A stretch of DNA of 64,000 nucleotides from a bacterium (GTDB lineage Bacteria; B130-G9). The stretch spans positions 1 through 64,000 of the forward strand of contig DATLAJ010000132.1 of NCBI GenBank assembly GCA_035527515.1. The letters are read 5' to 3'. The position numbers were made by a program, and so were the translations under genes. The notes below the pieces were generated by a model, which was not told the DNA's origin, made no database searches, and was given only the letters and a program-made list of their open reading frames with translations. Of this stretch, positions 27,881-36,527 are shown piece after piece; within the stretch, counting starts at the first letter, position 1, and each line of letters begins with the position of its first letter.

Positions 27881-28822
27881 ATGAGAGCGCGAAGGTTAGA
27901 TTGGCTCATCCCAGCGCTCCTTGTGTCGTTGCTGACGCTCAGCTGTGCCGCGCCCGAGTCTAGCCTTGAAAACGCCCGCACAATCCTTCAGAAGGCCATC
28001 GGCCTCTATACGGGCACATCTGGCTGTGAGGACCATGCCGTGGCCAAGTCTTTTTTCCTGAAAGCGTCCGAGACAGGCGATCCTCTGGCGCAGATGTGGG
28101 TCGCGAGTTTGAGTCGGGCTGGCCAATGTGGCTTCAAACGGGACGCCAAATCAGCCCGGAAGATGGCAGAGGAGGTCATTGACCAGGTTCGTTCGCTTGC
28201 TGGACAGGGCGACATCGAGGCGGCATACTTGCTGGGGATAGCCTACTGTCGCAGCCTCGGCGTCAAAACGGATAAGAAGAAGGGCCTCATGTGGTTGGTC
28301 AAGGCCGCTGAGGCTGGGCATGCGGAGAGCATGAACGTTCTAGCGAACGTTTACGGCGGAGGATGGTTCGGTGTCCAGAAGGATTTCGATAGGTCTTTCG
28401 CGTGGTGTCTCAAAGCAGCGGCGGTAGGCCATGCATACGCCATGGCATCGGCGGCCTGAAGTTACTTCCGCGGCCGGCGTGTCCGGCAGGACTGCGAGAA
28501 GTCGCTGTATTGGCGGCGCAAGGCTGCTGCGGCGGGTCAGTCCCACTCGATATATTTCCTCGGATACATGTATTACAAGGGGGAATGCGTCGAGCAGGAT
28601 TATAGTGAGGCCGCGAAGTGGCTTAGCAAAGCAGCCGAGGCGGGTGACAAGGACGGGATGTATTATCTCGGCAAAGCCTATGAGAACGGCAACGGAGCTG
28701 AGCGGGACCAGGACAAAGCGCGGGAATGGTATGAGAGAGCCTCCCGCCTTGGGCACAAGAAAGCAAAGAAAGCTCTAGCCAGGTTCAAGACCGAGCGGGA
28801 GAGCCTGCCGAAGCCTCAATAA
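27881..28822 (+). pseudogene. Sel1-repeat lipoprotein with an in-frame TGA at codon 193
   Basis: The frame encodes a lipoprotein signal (LIPALLVSLLTLSC, Cys22) and consecutive Sel1-like repeats of about 36-40 residues (for example GIAYCRSLGV, GYMYYKGECVEQDYSEAAKW). A TGA at 28457-28459 interrupts it, but the same frame continues for 120 codons with intact Sel1 repeats (SYFRGRRVRQDCEKSLYW onward), so the gene is one unit of 313 codons. The TGA falls at a variable repeat position where Trp or Arg is common; a TGG or CGA to TGA change is the simplest explanation. Because selA lies 5 kb away, selenocysteine cannot be excluded: a 5-bp stem with a CGTGT loop sits 13-27 nt after the TGA. Sel1 proteins scaffold protein complexes; the partner here is unknown. 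Confidence 0.7.
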
Positions 28823-28967
28823 AGCTCTCGGCCTATGCCGCTTCAGTATTGGACCCCACCGGATTCTCTTGTGGCTACACATCCTCTTGCGGACAGCGCT
28901 TAACCTTGAAACAATACTCGCCAATAGTGACGCTTTTGGATTCAATGGGATCAAACGAGGTTGAAGC

Positions 28968-30362
28968 ATGACAGTCGCTTCGGATAACAAGCTCAAGGGC
29001 TACCGCGGCCGAGCCAAAGATGTTTTGACAGGTCTCGGCGCGAGGGTCTGGGCCGACGTTGAGGTCTCAACAACGAAAGGCCATTACGTCGGGTTAATCC
29101 TGCCGAGGTCGGAGACTGCGGACGACCAGCACATGGTCCTGAAGCTCCGCACTGGATACAACATCGGCATAAGCGTGAACACTATCACCGAGATCAAGGA
29201 GGTTGGCTACAAGGAGGCGCACTACAAGATACCGGAGAAGGAGTTCCCGAAGGACCCCAGCAAGCCGAACGTTACGCTACTGGGGACCGGTGGCACGATC
29301 GCATCGCGCCTCGATTACAGGACTGGTGCTGTGATTCCGGCGTTTTCGCCGGGCGAGCTTTACGGGGCTGTGCCGGAGCTTGCCGACATCTGCAATCTGA
29401 AGACGATCAAGCTCTTCGGCATCTTCAGCGAGGATATGTCGCCGCTTCAGTGGACCACTCTCGCAGACGGGATAGGACGTGAGATACGAAAGGGCGTCGA
29501 TGGCATCGTCATCGGCCACGGCACGGACACGATGCACCACACGAGCGCCATTCTGAGCTTCATGGTCCAGAAACCGCCGGTGCCTGTGGTCCTGGTTGGC
29601 TCCCAGCGCTCGAGCGATCGACCTTCGAGCGATGCGGCGCTCAACCTCATCAATGCGACGAGGTCTGCGGCGTTCGGTGAGATAGCGGAGGTTCTGGTCT
29701 GCATGTTCGGGCCGACGAGCGATGAATACTGCCTGCTGCATCGCGGGACACGCGTCCGCAAGATGCACTCCAGCTATCGCAGCACCTTCAGGACGATCGC
29801 TGACACACCCGTGGGACGCGTCTCGCCGACGGAGTACGTTGTTCTGAGAGAGGACGTCAACCGCCGGCGGAGCGACAGGAATGTGATCATTGATACGGCC
29901 TTCGAGGAGAAGGTCTCCATTGTCTATTATTACCCGAACATGAAGCCGGACATAATCGAGGCGCTGGTCGATAACGGGTATAAAGGGATCGTAATCGCAG
30001 GGACAGGCCTCGGCCACGTGAATAAACCGCTTTACGAGCCCATCAAGCGGGCGTGCGACAAGGGCGTCCACGTCTTTATGACGGTGCAGACGCTTTGGGG
30101 CTACGTTCAGATGTTCGTCTATGAGACCGGACGCGAGCTGATGCAGCGTGGCATCGTTCCAGCCGCGAACATGCTCCCCGAAGTCGCCTACATGAAGCTC
30201 TGCTGGGTCTTGGGCCACACGCTCGAGCATGAGAAAGTCGTTAAGATGATGCTGACGCCCGTAATGGATGAGATAACAGAGCGTGAGCCTCATGACGGCT
30301 ACCTGGTATTTCAGGGCGGCCTGCCCGAAGTGCAAGAGATGCTCAGACACCTAGTCAAGTGA
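28968..30362 (+). CDS. gatD: Glutamyl-tRNA(Gln) amidotransferase subunit D, archaeal type
   Basis: GatD is the glutaminase subunit of the archaeal GatDE enzyme that amidates Glu-tRNA(Gln). The 464-residue protein has the GatD-specific N-terminal SH3-like domain (residues 10-80; GHYVGLILPRSETADDQHMV, KLRTGYNIGISV) and then an L-asparaginase-I-like domain: GTGGTIAS with Thr110, GHGTDTMHHTSA with Thr186-Asp187, and the GatD phrase GSQRSSDRPSSDA at 211-223. Length matches archaeal GatD (about 420-450). Bacteria normally use GatCAB, so this is unexpected. gatE is not adjacent; without it the protein may act as an asparaginase or partner a GatE elsewhere. Confidence 0.9.
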   Translation: MTVASDNKLKGYRGRAKDVLTGLGARVWADVEVSTTKGHYVGLILPRSETADDQHMVLKLRTGYNIGISVNTITEIKEVGYKEAHYKIPEKEFPKDPSKPNVTLLGTGGTIASRLDYRTGAVIPAFSPGELYGAVPELADICNLKTIKLFGIFSEDMSPLQWTTLADGIGREIRKGVDGIVIGHGTDTMHHTSAILSFMVQKPPVPVVLVGSQRSSDRPSSDAALNLINATRSAAFGEIAEVLVCMFGPTSDEYCLLHRGTRVRKMHSSYRSTFRTIADTPVGRVSPTEYVVLREDVNRRRSDRNVIIDTAFEEKVSIVYYYPNMKPDIIEALVDNGYKGIVIAGTGLGHVNKPLYEPIKRACDKGVHVFMTVQTLWGYVQMFVYETGRELMQRGIVPAANMLPEVAYMKLCWVLGHTLEHEKVVKMMLTPVMDEITEREPHDGYLVFQGGLPEVQEMLRHLVK

Positions 30363-30435
30363 GGCGCTGACGGATTCGGCCCTGACAACCTGCCCGGTAT
30401 TCATAACGAGTTGTGTTTCCCGGCAGGTTCCGTCC

Positions 30436-30567
30436 GCAATTGCGGATGGCGTTGCGGAACTTCGCCAGGCTTTGATTGACGCTGGCGCCTCGCAGCGCGG
30501 CGACAAAGACTTCGCGGGTGACACTGACGGGAATCCAGAGCCGCTGGCCGACGCCGAAACTCTATGA
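30436..30567 (+). pseudogene. Decayed fragment of the S8 peptidase gene
   Basis: A 43-codon open stretch ending in TGA reads [20 protein letters not shown] then NPEPLADAETL. It matches residues of the downstream S8 peptidase just after its catalytic Ser ([20 protein letters not shown] then [11 protein letters not shown]), at protein and DNA level. It has no start and lacks the rest of the gene, so it is a relic of a duplicated or older copy. Confidence 0.8.
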
Positions 30568-30650
30568 AACGGCTCAACGATTCCTATTTTGTAGAAGTTT
30601 ACATGCACAACTGATTTGTGAGGCAGATCCCGAGTCCAACGAGAAAACTG

Positions 30651-30679
30651 TTGACATTGATTGTACCTGTGGGTATGCT
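30651..30679 (+). promoter_or_regulatory. Sigma-70-type promoter upstream of the S8 peptidase
   Basis: TTGACA (30651-30656) and TATGCT (30674-30679) are separated by exactly 17 nt. Transcription would start near 30686 and give a ~295-nt leader. Confidence 0.65.
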
Positions 30680-30697
30680 TCGCTTGAGACGGAGTCT

Positions 30698-30757
30698 GTT
30701 GGCGGTCTGAGCTGCGCGCGTAGGGCCAAAGAACGCAGGCTCACAAACCCCGCCAAC
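30698..30757 (+). ncRNA. Predicted structured leader RNA (two-stem element)
   Basis: An outer 8-bp stem GTTGGCGG (30698-30705) / CCGCCAAC (30750-30757) encloses an inner stem TGAGCTGCG / CGCAGGCTCA with one bulge and a loop containing TAGGGCCAAAGAA. It starts about 12 nt after the expected transcription start. It matches no riboswitch class I know. Confidence 0.4.
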
Positions 30758-30981
30758 TTGCTTCCAGCAGAAGATTGTGGACGAAATGTTGAGGCAGTCA
30801 TTGGAACCAAGAGACTCGAAAGGGGTGATGCCTTGAGGTGAGAGCGAGAGAAGTCGTAAGCGCCACGTATGGAATAGTCTGACGAGGCGGCGAGTCGTTT
30901 CGTCGCCACTGCAACAAATGCACAGGACGCGTTTGTTCTTTTAGTCCAAACAGACTTATTTCCTCAAGGAGGAAGATTCCG

Positions 30982-32880
30982 ATGAGAAGGATTAGCATGA
31001 TTTCGTTTCTGGTCTTGACGCTAGCCTTTGTGATTGCGGCTGATTCATCAGCCCAAACCCCGGGGCGGTCAGGCGAAGTAATTCCGGGTCGGTTTATCGT
31101 TGTCTTGAATGATGACGTGGACAGCCCGGCAGATGTGGCTTTTGAGTTATCAGCTCGGCATGGGTTAGCTCTCGGCCATGTTTACCACATGGCCCTGAAG
31201 GGATTCTCTGCACACATTCCCGCTCAAAGACTGTGGGCCGTGGAATCCGATCCCCGGGTGAGTTTCGTTGAACCTGATAGGATTGCCTATGCCATAGGGG
31301 AACTTCCCACGGGCGTCGATCGCATTGACGCTGATTTGAGTCCGGCGGCCAACATTGATGGCAAAGATGATCGCGTGGATGTCGATATCGCCATCATAGA
31401 TACTGGCATCAGCAACACACATCCGGACCTCTATTATTATACCGGTGTCAACTTCACAGACACAAGTGGTACGAATCCGGGCGGCGACGATGACTACGGC
31501 CACGGCTCCCATGTTGCAGGGACCGCAGCCGCTATTGACGATGGCATCGGCGTGGTTGGCGTGGCCCCCGGCGCCAGGCTATGGTCAGTGAAAGTGCTCG
31601 ATAGCACGGGCTCCGGATACTTTTCCTGGGTCATCGCCGGGATAGACTATGTGACCGACCATGCCGACGAGATCGACGTTGCCAACATGAGCCTGGGTGG
31701 CACCGGAAATCTTCAGTCTCTACGCCAGGCCCTTCAAAACAGCGTCGCTGCTGGGGTCTTTTATGCCGTCTCTGCTGGAAATGACAAGAAAGACGTCTAT
31801 GGTCGTGATGGCAGGTTCGGAACCCGAGACGATTTTATTCCCGCGGCTTATCCTGAAGTGGCGGCTGTGTCGGCTCTGGCTGATTCAGATGGGGAACCTG
31901 GTGGACTGGGCGGCGGAACAAGCTACGGAGCCGACGATACGTTCGCGACTTTCAGCAACTTCAGCCGAAGTGTCGTTGGGGGCAATCCGGTCGATTCTCC
32001 TGGCGCGGCAATCGACCTAGCCGCCCCGGGCGTTGACATCCTTTCCACCTTCAAAGGAACCGACTACGCGATTGGAAGCGGGACCAGTATGGCCTCACCT
32101 CACGTTGCGGGCGCCGCTGCTCTGTACATTTCGGTTCACGCCAAGCCCACAACTGCCGCTGACGTTGCGGCAGTTCGCCAGGGCTTGATTGACGCTGGCG
32201 CCTCGCAGAGCGGTGAGAAAGGCTTCACGGGCGATCCTGACAAGAACCCGGAGCCGCTGGTGAACGTTGAGGGCCTGGGGGGCGAGGGCGACTCCGACGG
32301 CGACGGCATCCCCAATGCGGAGGACAACTGCCCGAATACTGCGAATCCAGGCCAAGAGGATGCAGATAACGATGGCGTCGGCGACGTCTGCGACAACTGC
32401 CCGACCGACTATAACCCAGGCCAAGAGGACTGGGACGGCGACGGCGACGGCGACGTTTGCGACGATTATGACGGCGACGGCATTATGGATGATGTTGACA
32501 ACTGCCGCGAGGTTCCGAATCCGGGCCAGGAAGACTCCGATGGCGACGGAGTTGGCGATGCCTGCGAGGGCGCTCAATGCGACATCAACGGCGACAGCGT
32601 CGAGGACAACCTGAACGACGTTGGCACATACATCAACGGCTTGACGATGGACAAGACGCTTAAGAGAACGCTCGTCGGCATTCTGAGGACTGCTCAGAGG
32701 TACTTCGATCAGGGCAAGACCAGCGACGGCTGCACCCAGCTCCAGAACTTCATGGATCAGGTTGCTGCGAATGCCGGCAAGTTCCCAGCAGGGGAAGCAG
32801 ACAAAGTCCGCGACGGCGTGTGCTGCATCAACGACAGGGAAGCTGACTGGAATTGCAGCGGCTCGTGCCCCTGGGAATAG
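30982..32880 (+). CDS. Secreted subtilisin-like serine peptidase (S8) with thrombospondin type 3 repeats
   Basis: A 632-residue exported protease. Residues 1-24 are a signal peptide, 35-105 an I9-type propeptide ([29 protein letters not shown]), and 135-385 the S8 domain with Asp140 (AIIDTG), His174 (GHGSHVAGT), oxyanion Asn267 (SAGN) and Ser369 ([11 protein letters not shown]), all intact. Residues 425-535 are acidic calcium-binding TSP3 repeats ([15 protein letters not shown]-type). A ~100-residue Cys-containing C-terminal domain follows. A long leader and strong promoter precede it; an older fragment of the same gene lies 400 bp upstream. Confidence 0.93.
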   Translation: MRRISMISFLVLTLAFVIAADSSAQTPGRSGEVIPGRFIVVLNDDVDSPADVAFELSARHGLALGHVYHMALKGFSAHIPAQRLWAVESDPRVSFVEPDRIAYAIGELPTGVDRIDADLSPAANIDGKDDRVDVDIAIIDTGISNTHPDLYYYTGVNFTDTSGTNPGGDDDYGHGSHVAGTAAAIDDGIGVVGVAPGARLWSVKVLDSTGSGYFSWVIAGIDYVTDHADEIDVANMSLGGTGNLQSLRQALQNSVAAGVFYAVSAGNDKKDVYGRDGRFGTRDDFIPAAYPEVAAVSALADSDGEPGGLGGGTSYGADDTFATFSNFSRSVVGGNPVDSPGAAIDLAAPGVDILSTFKGTDYAIGSGTSMASPHVAGAAALYISVHAKPTTAADVAAVRQGLIDAGASQSGEKGFTGDPDKNPEPLVNVEGLGGEGDSDGDGIPNAEDNCPNTANPGQEDADNDGVGDVCDNCPTDYNPGQEDWDGDGDGDVCDDYDGDGIMDDVDNCREVPNPGQEDSDGDGVGDACEGAQCDINGDSVEDNLNDVGTYINGLTMDKTLKRTLVGILRTAQRYFDQGKTSDGCTQLQNFMDQVAANAGKFPAGEADKVRDGVCCINDREADWNCSGSCPWE

Positions 32881-33217
32881 GATAGGTTAGATAGGGTTGA
32901 GAGGGGAGTGATCCCCTGACATAAACGTGCTGCGATATAAACGCCGGAGGGTTGCGCAGGGGCGAACCCGGGTATTCGCCCCTGACCTTCCGGAATCGTG
33001 CCGTAGGCGCGGCGCTTGCTCCGCCCTATGTCTGTTTGGCAGATCATAAGCAGGGTGCAGCAAGCGGCACCCCTACACGAATCTGCGACCTACAAGGCAG
33101 GCTGGAAAGCCCGTCCTACGCTGGCGCCCTTCAAACACCCCGCCTCGGATTTTGCTCTTTGCTTCGTGGTGGTATAGTCCTGATTGATTGATACTATAAG
33201 AGCGTAACGACGATAGG
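32881..33217. other. Repeat-rich intergenic region
   Basis: No gene. It has several short fragments typical of dispersed intergenic repeats: GTAGGCGCGGCGCTTGCTCC near 33003, an inverted GGGTGC/GCACCC (33053-33071), and CTACAAGGCAGGCTGGAAAG with its partner CCGTCCTACG (33089-33120). Confidence 0.5.
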
Positions 33218-33427
33218 ATGATGTCCAAGATGGAGTGCAAACAGAGGCAGAATCTGAAGTTCTGTAACTGCACGTATTCGTGCGACAAGAAGGGTGTGTG
33301 CTGCGAGTGCATCGCCTACCATCGGCGGCTGGGCGAGCTGCCTGCGTGCTATTTCCCCAACGATGTCGAGAAGACCTACGATCGCTCCATAGCACGTTTT
33401 GTGGCGCTTCATGCATCGCGCAGATGA
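33218..33427 (+). CDS. Small cysteine-rich protein, DUF6485-like
   Basis: A 69-residue protein with eight Cys in the N-terminal two thirds (residues 7, 16, 18, 22, 28, 29, 31, 44), reading [20 protein letters not shown] then [19 protein letters not shown]. The pattern CNCTY-Cx5CCECI-x2-H-R-x3-GELPAC-F is that of DUF6485, a family of unknown function, likely metal-binding. Starts are possible at 33218 or at ATG 33230. It lies 65 bp upstream of selA; co-occurrence with selenium metabolism is a hint only. Confidence 0.75.
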   Translation: MMSKMECKQRQNLKFCNCTYSCDKKGVCCECIAYHRRLGELPACYFPNDVEKTYDRSIARFVALHASRR

Positions 33428-33492
33428 GTCAAGATTCGCCAATGGGCTCGATCAGAACGAGCGCTCTGTGAACTGCTTAAAGGAATCTGAGT

Positions 33493-34947
33493 ATGGCTAC
33501 TAGGGCTGAGCTCTTGAGGCAGCTGCCTTCGGTCGAGAAGCTACTGAATCGGCCGGAGCTACAGAACATCTCCCCCGATGTGGAGAGGTCCGTCGTCTCG
33601 CGCTGTGCGGGCGAAGTGCTGGAGGCGCTGCGCGGCTCGATTCTCTCCGAACAAGAAAATCCGCGCTGTTTCGTTGAAACACAGGGCAAACTGCGGCTCG
33701 ATCTCAAGGCCTTGCTCGATGATGTAACCAAGAAGGTTCACGCGACGGTCTCGTGCAGCATGAGGCGCGTCGTGAACGCTACTGGCGTTATCCTCCACAC
33801 CAACCTCGGCCGGTCGGTTCTCCCGAAGGAGGCCATAGAGGCCGTGGTAATGGCTGCGTCGGGCTACAGCACGCTGGAATACGACGTTGACAAGGGGATG
33901 CGCTCCAAGCGCTGGGAGCATGTGGTCGAGCCGCTGGTAGCTCTATCCGGGGCCGAGGACGCCCTCGTCGTCAATAACAACGCCGCCGCAGTTCTACTCT
34001 GCCTCAACACGCTCGCGGCTGGCAAGGAGGTCATCGTCTCACGAGGCGAGCTCGTCGAGATTGGCGGGAGCTTCAGGATGCCGGACGTCATGGCAGCTTC
34101 CGGCGCCGTCCTTCGCGAGGTTGGCTCAACGAACAAGACGAAGCTTTTGGACTATGAGCATGCGATAACGGACGACACGGCGCTCATCCTGAAAGTTCAC
34201 ACGAGCAACTACCGAATCGTCGGCTTTACGGAGGACGTCTCCGCACAGGACCTGTCCGTGTTGAGCAAGAGATACAAACTCCCGTTGATGGTCGATTTAG
34301 GCAGCGGACTTCTCGCTTCCGAAGAGTCGCTTGCCATGCCTGATGGCCTTAGGCTAGACGAACCAGTTGCACGGGACGTGGTGGCGGCAGGGGCGGACGT
34401 CGTAACCTTCAGCGCGGACAAGCTGCTGGGTGCGTCACAGGCCGGCGTCATCGTTGGCAAGAGCGATTACGTCAGGAGGATCGCGGCCAATCAGCTGGCC
34501 AGGGCGCTTCGGATAGACAAGCTCTCGCTTGCTGCGCTGGACGCAACGCTCAGGCTCTACGTGAGGTGGCCGACACATTTCGCCGAGTTCATCCCCACGC
34601 TCTCGATGCTGACGGCCTCGGTCAATGGGCTGAGCGTTAGGGCGGAGGAGATTCGAGCGCGCCTTCGGCCCGCGCTGGGCGCCGACTTCGAGGTTGGGAT
34701 CGAGCCAGGCTGCTCAAAATCGGGCGGCGGCTCGCTGCCTCTTCTCGAGCTGCCGACCGTCCTCGTGTCGGTTTCAAGCTCAAAGATGTCCGCTGATGCG
34801 ATCGAGAGGGCGCTTCGCTTGGCCGAGGTGCCTATCATAACCAGGATAGCCGAGCAAAAGGTTCTAATAGACCCCAGAACCTTGCTTGAGGATGACATCG
34901 AGCCGCTCGTGGATGCGTTCCGAATGGCAGCCGCCAATGAAGACTAA
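33493..34947 (+). CDS. selA: L-seryl-tRNA(Sec) selenium transferase
   Basis: SelA converts seryl-tRNA(Sec) to selenocysteyl-tRNA(Sec) using selenophosphate and PLP. The 484-residue protein has the N-terminal tRNA-binding helices (LLRQLPSVEKLLNRPELQ), NATGVILHTNLGRSVLP, SGYSTLEYD, VNNNAAAVLLCL, VHTSNYRIVGFTE, VDLGSGLL, and the PLP lysine in FSADKLLGASQAG (Lys310). Length is standard. AAAGGAA precedes ATG 33493. selB, selC and selD are not in the window; the next gene encodes a CCA-adding-type enzyme. Its presence indicates that UGA can encode selenocysteine in this organism. Confidence 0.95.
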   Translation: MATRAELLRQLPSVEKLLNRPELQNISPDVERSVVSRCAGEVLEALRGSILSEQENPRCFVETQGKLRLDLKALLDDVTKKVHATVSCSMRRVVNATGVILHTNLGRSVLPKEAIEAVVMAASGYSTLEYDVDKGMRSKRWEHVVEPLVALSGAEDALVVNNNAAAVLLCLNTLAAGKEVIVSRGELVEIGGSFRMPDVMAASGAVLREVGSTNKTKLLDYEHAITDDTALILKVHTSNYRIVGFTEDVSAQDLSVLSKRYKLPLMVDLGSGLLASEESLAMPDGLRLDEPVARDVVAAGADVVTFSADKLLGASQAGVIVGKSDYVRRIAANQLARALRIDKLSLAALDATLRLYVRWPTHFAEFIPTLSMLTASVNGLSVRAEEIRARLRPALGADFEVGIEPGCSKSGGGSLPLLELPTVLVSVSSSKMSADAIERALRLAEVPIITRIAEQKVLIDPRTLLEDDIEPLVDAFRMAAANED

Positions 34948-35033
34948 TGAACGCTGATACCGGTCTGCGGGTGCGAGAGGCTGTTGTTAAAGGTCCGTGC
35001 GCATCCGTGGTTTCAACGTCTCTTGAACGTTAG

Positions 35034-36485
35034 ATGCCGCCAATGCAACGGGCTCACTTGCGCCTCGAGCCAAAGATAGCCTCAATCCTTCAAAGCGTCT
35101 CCCAGGTTGCCGATGCACAAAACGTGCCATGCTTTGTGGTCGGGGGCACGGTGAGAGACACTATCCTCGGAAGACCTGTCCTTGACCTCGATCTGCTCAT
35201 CGACACCGCCAACCGAGCCGGCATCTCGGCCGACGAGTTCGCGAACATCGCCTCAGACCACCTACACGGCACTCATCCGGTCTGCTTCGACCGCTTTGGC
35301 ACGCTTCACTTCGTGGTTGGTCCCGAGAGCGATTCAATGCAGGTCGAGATAGTTGGTGCTCCACTTCGCGTCTCCGACAGCTTCGTCATTGGCGATGAGA
35401 GCGACATCATGCGGAGGGATTTCACCGCCAACACGTTGCTTGTCGGCCTAAATGGGGGTAATTACGGACGATTGTATGACCTGACTGGGCGAGGCATCGA
35501 CGACATCAAGAGGCGTGTCCTGCGCTGCCCTCTTGAACCTCACATTACCCTCGCCGATGACCCCATCAGGATGCTCCGGGCGGTCCGGCTTTCTTGCTCG
35601 CTCGCTTTGGAGGTCCATAATTCGGTGCGAGAGTGCATTGCCCATAATCCGTCCCTCATCAATGAGGCGGCGGTGGAGCGCATCGGAAGGGAACTGGAGC
35701 TCATGATTCTCTCCGACAGGCCCAAAGATGGCTTTGAGATGCTGCACGACCTGAACCTCTTGCAGGTCGTCATGCCCGAGATCGAGGCGCTCGGCGGGAT
35801 TATGCAGGACAAGCGCTTCCACAGCCAGGACGTTCTTCACCACACGTTTTCTGTGCTGGCAAACGTGCACCGGAAGGACCTCGCAACGAGGCTCGCTGCC
35901 GTATTCCACGATGCCGGCAAACGTCAGGCGCAGATGTTTAAGGACAGCCGCGTCGTGTTCTACGGTCACGAGCACATCGGGGCCGAGATCGCGTTGAAAA
36001 GGCTCCGTGCACTGCGCTTTCCAAACAAACTCACCAATGAGGTCGCCTCGCTGGTGAGAAACCACATGATCAACTACTCCGGAGAGTGGACGGACGCCGC
36101 AATCCGAAGGCTTATCAAGCGCCTCGGCCAGTCGCTGCAAAAGCAGCTCGACCTTTATGAGGCGGACATCGGGGCGCTCACACGATCGCAGCAATTGCTG
36201 GACTCCGCTCGCGAGCTGCGCAGGCGGATCGAGACGATCGACGAGAGGGAGCAGGTCGCCAAGATTGAAGCCCCGTTGAATGGCCATGAGATATGTGCGC
36301 TTCTGGGCATCGAGCCTGGCCCACTCGTCGGCAAATACAAGGCCAGACTCCTCGATGCAGTGCTAACCGGCCAGATAGCGAACGAAAAAGACGCCGCCCG
36401 AGAATACCTTTTTGAGTTGTGCAAGGACGAGAGTCTGTCTGCCGAGGCGGCTTCCAACGGAGACCGAGGGGACCAGCCCGAGTGA
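35034..36485 (+). CDS. CCA-adding enzyme / poly(A) polymerase family nucleotidyltransferase with HD domain
   Basis: A 483-residue class II nucleotidyltransferase that matures tRNA 3' ends (CCA) or adds poly(A). The head has the signature GG-x(n)-DxD as FVVGGTVRDTILGRPVLDLD (Gly37-Gly38, Asp51/Asp53), then RRDFTANTL and DDPIRMLRAVRLSCSL, followed by NPSLINEAAVERIGREL. An HD-type domain follows (RLAAVFHDAGKRQAQMF). Specificity between CCA and A-adding enzymes cannot be called by eye; the HD domain occurs in both. It follows selA by 86 bp on the same strand, both acting on tRNA. Confidence 0.88.
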   Translation: MPPMQRAHLRLEPKIASILQSVSQVADAQNVPCFVVGGTVRDTILGRPVLDLDLLIDTANRAGISADEFANIASDHLHGTHPVCFDRFGTLHFVVGPESDSMQVEIVGAPLRVSDSFVIGDESDIMRRDFTANTLLVGLNGGNYGRLYDLTGRGIDDIKRRVLRCPLEPHITLADDPIRMLRAVRLSCSLALEVHNSVRECIAHNPSLINEAAVERIGRELELMILSDRPKDGFEMLHDLNLLQVVMPEIEALGGIMQDKRFHSQDVLHHTFSVLANVHRKDLATRLAAVFHDAGKRQAQMFKDSRVVFYGHEHIGAEIALKRLRALRFPNKLTNEVASLVRNHMINYSGEWTDAAIRRLIKRLGQSLQKQLDLYEADIGALTRSQQLLDSARELRRRIETIDEREQVAKIEAPLNGHEICALLGIEPGPLVGKYKARLLDAVLTGQIANEKDAAREYLFELCKDESLSAEAASNGDRGDQPE

Positions 36486-36527
36486 GCAAGCTGGGCGGAC
36501 GGATTCTTCACGAGTAAGGACTAACCC

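Larger units (their letters stand above)
30568..30981. other. Leader region upstream of the S8 peptidase
   Basis: About 410 bp without a gene. It holds a strong promoter (30651-30679) and a predicted structured RNA (30698-30757) that would sit in a ~300-nt 5' leader of the peptidase mRNA, which ends with AAGGAGG before ATG 30982. Confidence 0.55.

Noticed and set aside
28460-28490. Confident bSECIS element after the Sel1 TGA
   Set aside because: The stem is only 5 bp in GC-rich DNA, and the position in the repeat is not a Cys or Sec site, so it is kept only as a lesser hypothesis.
29277-30350. 357-aa minus-strand frame antisense to gatD
   Set aside because: Shadow frame; gatD motifs on plus are unambiguous.
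30476-30841. 121-aa plus-strand frame before the S8 peptidase
   Set aside because: It overlaps the decayed S8 fragment in another frame, crosses the promoter and RNA structure, and has no family features.
35448-36287. 279-aa minus-strand frame within the CCA-type gene
   Set aside because: Shadow frame of a well-supported nucleotidyltransferase.
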